From NCBI GenBank assembly GCA_017518975.1, contig JAFWTH010000053.1, positions 1 to 47,974 of the forward strand: a stretch of DNA of 47,974 bases, in the 5' to 3' direction. Shown piece by piece: positions 42,954 to 47,974 of the stretch (positions within the stretch are counted from its first letter, which is position 1; each line of letters starts with the position of its first letter). Below the pieces are notes generated by a model, which saw nothing but the letters and a program-made list of their open reading frames with translations, did no database searches and was not told where the DNA came from. Position numbers and translations under genes: made by a program. This stretch comes from Clostridia bacterium (GTDB lineage: Bacteria; Bacillota; Clostridia; Oscillospirales; CAG-272).

Positions 42954-44174
42954 ATGGATAAAACCAGAATCAGTATGACATCCCCGATCGTCGAAATGGA
43001 CGGAGACGAGATGACGAGAGTCATATGGAAATGGATAAAGGATATTCTTATCACACCTTACGTTGATCTGAAAACTGAATACTATGATCTCGGGCTGAAA
43101 AACCGTGATTTAACGGATGACCAAATCACCGTTGAATCTGCAGAAGCTACTAAGAGACTCAAGGTCGCGGTAAAATGCGCTACTATCACACCTAATGCGG
43201 CGAGAGTCGAGGAATACGGTCTTAAGCAAATGTGGAAATCTCCCAACGGAACGATTCGTGCGATCCTTGACGGTACTGTTTTCAGGACTCCGATAATCGT
43301 AAAAGGGATCGAACCGTACGTTCCCTCTTGGAATAAGCCCATTACCATTGCCCGACATGCGTACGGCGATATTTACAAAAACACCGAATCCAAAGTAAAA
43401 AAAGGATCTAAAGCGGAACTTGTCATCACAGATCCGGACGGGAACGAGAAAAGACTCCTTATCCATGATTTCAAGGACTCAGACGGTATTGTTCAGGGCG
43501 TTCACAACATCGACTCTTCCATCGCTTCTTTTGCGCGTTCATGTTTTAACTTTGCACTTGAGAGAAAAGAAACGATCTGGTTTGCTGCCAAAGACACTAT
43601 CTCTAAAACGTATGATCACCGGTTCAAAGATTTGTTTGCAGAAATATTTGAAAACGAATATAAAAATAAGTTTTCTGACGCGGGAATTGAGTATTTCTAC
43701 ACTTTGATCGACGATGCAGTCGCAAGAGTAATCCGATCCGAAGGCGGATTTATTTGGGCATGCAAAAATTATGACGGAGACGTGATGTCTGATATGCTTG
43801 CAACAGCATACGGATCGCTCGGTCTTATGACCTCCGTTCTGGTATCACCCGACGGTGCATATGAATACGAGGCCGCACATGGGACAGTCACACGTCATTA
43901 TTACAGTTATCTTGAAGGGAAAAAGGAGTCAACCAATCCCATCGCCACTATTTTTGCATGGACAGGCGCACTGAATAAAAGAGGAGAACTCGACGGAAAT
44001 TCAGAACTCTGTCAATTTGCGAAAGATCTGGAAAGAGCTTCTATTGTGACGATGGAAGAAGGGGTAATGGACAAAAACCTTTCATTGCTTTCAAAACTTG
44101 AAAACAAAAAAATCGTGTACAGCGAGGAATTCCTTACAGAAATTAAATCCAGACTCGACAAAATCAGAAGTTGA
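42954..44174 (+). CDS. icd: NADP-type isocitrate dehydrogenase (eukaryote-like subfamily)
   Basis: A 406-residue isocitrate dehydrogenase that oxidatively decarboxylates isocitrate to 2-oxoglutarate. It belongs to the homodimeric subfamily that includes eukaryotic IDH1/IDH2, not the E. coli Icd type: [18 protein letters not shown] at the N-terminus, [20 protein letters not shown] (about 97-116), and [20 protein letters not shown] (about 272-291). [11 protein letters not shown] is the cofactor-side motif and favours NADP. The frame opens 90 bases earlier, but the ATG at 42954 follows GAGGAGG at 42941-42947. Terminator follows. Confidence 0.96.
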   Translation: MDKTRISMTSPIVEMDGDEMTRVIWKWIKDILITPYVDLKTEYYDLGLKNRDLTDDQITVESAEATKRLKVAVKCATITPNAARVEEYGLKQMWKSPNGTIRAILDGTVFRTPIIVKGIEPYVPSWNKPITIARHAYGDIYKNTESKVKKGSKAELVITDPDGNEKRLLIHDFKDSDGIVQGVHNIDSSIASFARSCFNFALERKETIWFAAKDTISKTYDHRFKDLFAEIFENEYKNKFSDAGIEYFYTLIDDAVARVIRSEGGFIWACKNYDGDVMSDMLATAYGSLGLMTSVLVSPDGAYEYEAAHGTVTRHYYSYLEGKKESTNPIATIFAWTGALNKRGELDGNSELCQFAKDLERASIVTMEEGVMDKNLSLLSKLENKKIVYSEEFLTEIKSRLDKIRS

Positions 44175-44185
44175 ACGAAAAAAAG

Positions 44186-44214
44186 AGAAAGGGACCGTTT
44201 AAGGTCCCCTTTCT
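44186..44214. terminator. Bidirectional terminator between icd and citrate synthase
   Basis: AAAGGGACC and GGTCCC(C)TTT form a stem of about nine pairs with a one-base bulge and a six-base loop. On the minus strand it is followed by CTCTTTTTTTCG; on the plus strand by CTTTAT. Confidence 0.85.
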
Positions 44215-45594
44215 TTATCTGTTTTCAATTGGAACGTAATTTCGCCTCGGTAATACTGCCTTATAAGCAGGTCGAATTATTTTTCCTGCGCTGATCAGTT
44301 CTTCAAGGCGGTGAGCACTCCACCCGGCAACTCGTGCGACGGCGAAGATCGGAGTATAAAGTTCAGGCGGAAGATTCAACATCTCATATGCGAATCCGCT
44401 GTAAAAATCAACGTTTGCCGATACCCCTTTATATATTTTTCTTTGTTCGTTTATTATTTTGGGGGCTATTCTTTCGACCTTGGAATACAGAGAATATTCT
44501 TCTGATCTTCCCTTTTCAGCGGCAAGTTTTTCCACAATGGATTTAAGTATCGTAGTTCTGGGGTCGGAAACGGAATAGACAGCGTGTCCCATACCGTAAA
44601 TCAGCCCTGTTCCGTCGAACTCCTCTTTATTCAGAACGCGGCGTAAATAATCCGATATTTCGTTTTCATCTTCCCAGTCGCTGACTTTTCTCTTTATATC
44701 CTCAAACATTTGAGTAACTTTCAGATTTGCCCCTCCGTGTCTCGGCCCCTTAAGAGAACCGAGAGCGGCAGAAATAGCGGAATAGGTGTCAGTACCCGAA
44801 GAACTGACGACCCTTGTAGTGAAAGTTGAATTATTTCCTCCGCCGTGTTCTACATGAAGAATAAGTGCAATATCGAGAACGGCGGCTTCAAGTGGAGTAA
44901 AACTGCCATCCGGTCTTAAAAGGCGCAGAATATTCTCGGACGTTGAGTAAGACCTTTCCGGAGAATGTATATAGAGACTTTGACCGTGATAATAATATGC
45001 GAACGCCTGATACCCGTAAACCGACAGAAGCGGAAAAACGGAGATCAGAAAAATACACTGTCTTAAAACGTTTGAAAGGTCGGAATTATCCGCTTTGTCG
45101 TCATATGAGTAAAGAGTAAGAACACTTCTGGAAAGCGCGTTCATCATATCGCGGCTCGGAGCTTTCATTATAACGTCTCTTACGAACGACGTCGGAAGCT
45201 GACGAAAATCCGCGAGGAGATCTTTAAAAAACGACAACTTTTCCCTGTCGGGGAGTTCTCCGAAAAGCAGCAGATATACCGTCTCTTCGAACCCATGCCT
45301 GTTTTCAGAAAGACAGGCGGACGTAATATCCTCTACGTTGACACCCCGATAAAAGAGTTGCCCTTCGCATGGAATACTATCGCCGTTAACTGTTTTTCTT
45401 GCGCACACTTCCGAGATTCCTGTGAGTCCGGCGAGAACACCCGTTCCGTCAAGGTCGCGCAATCCCCTTTTAACGTTGTATTCAACGTAAAGCGAGGGGT
45501 CGATCTGCGAATTGTTTAACGTTATTTCCGAAAGCGACGAGACCCTTTTGTTCAATGCGTCCGTTCCTGGATACCCGGATTTGTTATTCAACAT
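44215..45594 (-). CDS. gltA: Citrate synthase
   Basis: A 459-residue citrate synthase that condenses oxaloacetate and acetyl-CoA. The catalytic residues are recognisable: EHGGGNNSTF (H), GMGHAVYSVSDPR (H) and NVDFYSGF (D). It has an N-terminal extension of about 50 to 60 residues before the core, as in the longer Gram-positive form. LKGPRHGGAN is the usual CoA-site segment. The ATG has GGGAGG upstream and a perfect consensus promoter. Divergence into 2-methylcitrate synthase is possible, but the acn-icd neighbours favour citrate. Confidence 0.95.
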   Translation of the reverse strand: MLNNKSGYPGTDALNKRVSSLSEITLNNSQIDPSLYVEYNVKRGLRDLDGTGVLAGLTGISEVCARKTVNGDSIPCEGQLFYRGVNVEDITSACLSENRHGFEETVYLLLFGELPDREKLSFFKDLLADFRQLPTSFVRDVIMKAPSRDMMNALSRSVLTLYSYDDKADNSDLSNVLRQCIFLISVFPLLSVYGYQAFAYYYHGQSLYIHSPERSYSTSENILRLLRPDGSFTPLEAAVLDIALILHVEHGGGNNSTFTTRVVSSSGTDTYSAISAALGSLKGPRHGGANLKVTQMFEDIKRKVSDWEDENEISDYLRRVLNKEEFDGTGLIYGMGHAVYSVSDPRTTILKSIVEKLAAEKGRSEEYSLYSKVERIAPKIINEQRKIYKGVSANVDFYSGFAYEMLNLPPELYTPIFAVARVAGWSAHRLEELISAGKIIRPAYKAVLPRRNYVPIENR

Positions 45595-45627
45595 ATCGCA
45601 CCTCCCGTTTTAGTATATTTCAATTAT

Positions 45628-45656
45628 TATACATTTTTTGTCATAATATGTCAAGA
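45628..45656 (-). promoter_or_regulatory. Perfect consensus promoter of citrate synthase
   Basis: -35 TTGACA (45656-45651), 17-base spacer, -10 TATAAT (45633-45628). TGTCA occurs twice (45641-45645 and 45651-45655), ten bases apart, over the -35 region and could be a regulator site. Confidence 0.88.
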
Positions 45657-45732
45657 TATTCCTTTTAATTAAAGGCTTTTTATAAATCGGGGGGCGATTT
45701 AACGTAATAAATATCCGATTATTTGAATATAA

Positions 45733-45768
45733 AAAGGCTTCGGCCCGTTGGTAAGGTCTGAAGCCTTT
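45733..45768 (-). terminator. Terminator after the polysaccharide deacetylase gene
   Basis: AAAGGCTTC and GAAGCCTTT form a perfect 9-bp stem with an 18-base loop; on the minus strand the 3' arm runs into TTTTTATATTC. Confidence 0.85.
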
Positions 45769-45779
45769 ATTTGTAATTA

Positions 45780-46700
45780 TCAATATTGCATATAACTAAT
45801 AAAAGAATCTTCCGTAAGATCTCTTCCCATATAGTACCTGGGAATTTCAAGAGGAGAATACTCGGTGACAATATACGGCGATTTTGTCGTGTAACAATAA
45901 TCGAAATAATCTGAAGCTACGCTCAGTACGAGATCATTATATGAACCTGCGGGATATGCCAACGCACTGACACTTTTCCCTGTCCAACTTTCGATTTTAG
46001 AAATCGAGCTTTCAAATTCCGAACGCAATGTCGTCTCGTCCTGATATGCAAGATCGACGTGATGTGCAGTATGACACTGAAAAGATACAAGTCCGCTTGA
46101 CGACATTTCACTGATCTGATCGACCGTCAGATATCCATCCATTCCGACAAAATCCGATATAAGAAAGATTGTTGCCCTTGCGCCGTATTTTTTCAAAATC
46201 GGAAACATATTAGAATAATTATCTGCGTATCCGTCATCAAAGGTAATAATTACCGAAGGTTTGTCGGTTGTTTTCCATTCGTCTGCAAACAGAAAAGTAT
46301 ACCCGTTTTCAGTAAGGTATTTCAACTGACTTTCGAAAGTTGACGGACGAACGAAAAGCGCTTCGAGCGAGTTGTAAGGTGTTTCCATAATAAGGTGATA
46401 CATCATCGCCTTTGGATTGAATTCACCGTTTTGAAACTGCGGTTCAGTTTCCTGCCGGATTGGTTCGGTATCAACTGTGTCAATGGTATCAGAATCCCGG
46501 ACATCAGTTGAGTCAGATTCTTCTAAAATGAGAGATTCTGTCGTGGAAGACGATTCGGTCTCATCGAAAACTGAAACGCTTGAAGGATCAGTTTCAGGTT
46601 CATTCACTGATACTCTCTTATCGACATCTGCATCGCGGAACGAACAAGACGTCAAAATTGAAAGCATCACGAGCAGAAAAGAAATAATAGTTTTTTTCAT
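45780..46700 (-). CDS. Polysaccharide deacetylase lipoprotein
   Basis: A 306-residue lipoprotein with a NodB-type carbohydrate esterase 4 domain. Signal peptide with lipobox LTSC (about 16-19), then a long acidic S/T/D/E-rich linker (about 20-95), then the catalytic domain: VIITFDDGYADNYSNMF (general base D and metal D), HTAHHVDLAY (two metal H) and YPAGSYND. It probably removes N-acetyl groups from peptidoglycan or another surface glycan. The frame opens at 46721, but the ATG at 46700 has GGAG upstream and starts the signal peptide. It starts 13 bases after the M16 peptidase gene. Confidence 0.92.
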   Translation of the reverse strand: MKKTIISFLLVMLSILTSCSFRDADVDKRVSVNEPETDPSSVSVFDETESSSTTESLILEESDSTDVRDSDTIDTVDTEPIRQETEPQFQNGEFNPKAMMYHLIMETPYNSLEALFVRPSTFESQLKYLTENGYTFLFADEWKTTDKPSVIITFDDGYADNYSNMFPILKKYGARATIFLISDFVGMDGYLTVDQISEMSSSGLVSFQCHTAHHVDLAYQDETTLRSEFESSISKIESWTGKSVSALAYPAGSYNDLVLSVASDYFDYCYTTKSPYIVTEYSPLEIPRYYMGRDLTEDSFISYMQY

Positions 46701-46713
46701 AAATACTCCGCAA

Positions 46714-47974
46714 CTAATCAAACAAATTATTCACAGACGAGAAGTCAAAACCGGAAGATAAAACAGCACTCTCTCCTCCGATGACACAGAAAGAGTTTCT
46801 TTCTTTGATCCTTTTCAGATATCTGACTGCGTCCTCAAAACTCTTTTTTGAAACTGAAAGAATTGCATCTCTCTCTTTGCAAAGGTCTGAATACTCTTTC
46901 CCCGTCATTGCGAAATTCATGGAACGGCACATTCTTTGATAAGCGGATAGTGGCCTGTCTATCCTTGCAAAAGTACCGATTATCAATTGCCACAATTTGT
47001 CATCATCGGGAAATGCAGCCATGAGCTTATCGTAAACGGAAGAAAACACTTCTACCGTTCCGCGTAATCCGGGATCTCTATATGAGTTCATCACAATTCT
47101 CCTGGTTCCGGGAATAACGGAACAGTAAGCGCCGTATGCGCCGCCTTTGACACGGATTTCCTGATATAGGATCTCGTTTGTAATCGTTCTTGCGATCAAA
47201 GGAGTTATTAAACTGAACGACTCATCAATCTCCCCAAGATCTGCACAAAGCGATACGTATTGAACAGGTGAAGTACAAGTAAACGCCTCATTACGGTAAC
47301 CGCGCGGAACAAGAACGACTCTTTCTTCTGTCTTATGTCCTCTGTCAAGTTGATCTAAAACGCTTTGAATCATTTTATCGATCTTATCTTTGAATCCCGA
47401 AGGCGAAGCAACCGATACGGTGACTCTCTTTTTTTCAAAAACGGATTCATAAAGATTATTAAGTTTTTCAGAAATTATATTAACAGAACGATCAAATCCA
47501 TTATAAATTTCCGACTGAGTCTGAAGAGAAGCGATTCCTTCCGTCAGATCATTAAATACAGATGCACTGTCAAAAGCGCATAGCGCTCTCATAGCAGAAA
47601 ACTCGGAACCGTTGTAGATCACATCGAACGACTTTGAAGAAACAGTTTCACCAAGCACCTCTTTAATTCTTTGGTGATTTGTGAGATCAGTTTCAGTCAG
47701 AATTTCCCTGACAAGTTCAAGAGACGCTTCCGTCTTGTCAACAAGGGTGCGCAGAGATACTTCAAGATAAGGGATGGATATGTCCGGATCTCTGTAATTC
47801 CTGAACTGTGTCAGATCAAAGTCTATTCCGCCGGTAACCGTACGAATTTCATCAACTAGTTCACGTAATTCGTATTTCTTTGTAGGACAGTTGCCCAGAA
47901 GTTCAACCAACAGATCAAGATAAGGAAGCATTTCCTCGTCAAGATCCGAAACGTCAAATAACAGTCTTAAATAA
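46714..47974 (-). CDS. M16C-family zinc metallopeptidase, C-terminal part (runs off window)
   Basis: The C-terminal ~419 residues of a large presequence-protease (PreP)-like M16C peptidase. The reading frame stays open to the window edge (upstream codons read LFDVSDLDEE before MLPYLDLL), so the ATG at 47931 is internal. The visible part covers the M16C-associated linker region (NHQRIKEVLGE, ARALxxx-like MRALCAFD) and the last, non-catalytic M16 domain (RVKGGAYGAYCSVIPGTRRI, about 260-279 of this fragment, with YRDPGLRGT). The zinc motif HxxEH expected in the N-terminal domain is outside the window. Confidence 0.88.
   Translation of the reverse strand, partial: YLRLLFDVSDLDEEMLPYLDLLVELLGNCPTKKYELRELVDEIRTVTGGIDFDLTQFRNYRDPDISIPYLEVSLRTLVDKTEASLELVREILTETDLTNHQRIKEVLGETVSSKSFDVIYNGSEFSAMRALCAFDSASVFNDLTEGIASLQTQSEIYNGFDRSVNIISEKLNNLYESVFEKKRVTVSVASPSGFKDKIDKMIQSVLDQLDRGHKTEERVVLVPRGYRNEAFTCTSPVQYVSLCADLGEIDESFSLITPLIARTITNEILYQEIRVKGGAYGAYCSVIPGTRRIVMNSYRDPGLRGTVEVFSSVYDKLMAAFPDDDKLWQLIIGTFARIDRPLSAYQRMCRSMNFAMTGKEYSDLCKERDAILSVSKKSFEDAVRYLKRIKERNSFCVIGGESAVLSSGFDFSSVNNLFD

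Noticed and set aside
45660..45685. CCTTTTAATTAAAGGCTTTTT, terminator-like on the plus strand
   Set aside because: The stem is all but AT-only and no plus-strand gene precedes it; it is more likely the AT-rich upstream part of the citrate synthase promoter.

Overview
The window reads as a chromosomal core region of an endospore-forming Gram-positive bacterium, most likely class Clostridia. Evidence: a PolC-type DNA polymerase III, the dGTPase-like/dnaG pair, a GerA/SpoVAF-family germination protein, a SpoVB-type flippase, strong AGGAGG ribosome binding sites, and many TTGACA-17-TATAAT-like promoters. Codon use looks even, and I see no insertion sequence, prophage, CRISPR array, tRNA or rRNA. 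Genus or order cannot be told from this alone.

Layout. 1-3706 (minus): rpmE, hflX, yigZ, dgt-like and the start of dnaG. 3814-7764 (plus): an OmpR-type response regulator, its histidine kinase, and a SpoVAF/GerA-like protein whose ribosome binding site lies inside the kinase terminator. 7768-13720 (minus): a guanine-riboswitch-controlled purine salvage operon, xpt - BMP lipoprotein - nupO - nupP - nupQ. 13859-24622 (minus): a long envelope/isoprenoid/replication operon, pyrH-frr-uppS-cdsA-dxr-rseP-ispG-polC. 24665-26566 (minus): rpsB-tsf behind a structured leader. 26585-28477 (minus): an AEC permease and a Cof-type phosphatase. 28506-32160 (plus): a large uncharacterised glycoside-hydrolase-like protein translationally coupled to a Gfo/Idh/MocA oxidoreductase. 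32163-34008 (minus): trxB and a hydroxypyruvate-isomerase-like TIM barrel. 34014-40894 (minus): gph-like phosphatase, spoVB, a small membrane protein, tilS, hpt, ftsH. 40939-45656: an acn-icd operon convergent with a citrate synthase gene. 45733-47974 (minus): the end of an M16C metallopeptidase gene and a polysaccharide deacetylase lipoprotein.

Functionally this is mostly housekeeping. Citrate synthase, aconitase and NADP-type isocitrate dehydrogenase form the oxidative half-path to 2-oxoglutarate, probably for glutamate synthesis. pyrH to polC joins ribosome recycling, undecaprenyl phosphate and CDP-diacylglycerol synthesis, the MEP isoprenoid steps Dxr and IspG, site-2 proteolysis and DNA replication. 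The riboswitch operon couples xanthine/guanine phosphoribosylation to purine nucleoside import.

I did not find a convincing new protein-based system. The observations most worth following are at the RNA level: a possible pseudoknotted leader in front of rpsB whose second strand touches the Shine-Dalgarno sequence; a terminator that hides the SD of the sporulation-type gene while a sigma-G-like promoter would start inside its loop; an unusual complementarity between the riboswitch L2 region and its expression platform; and three strong intercistronic hairpins without U-tracts. The least understood protein is the 859-residue glycoside-hydrolase-like enzyme.
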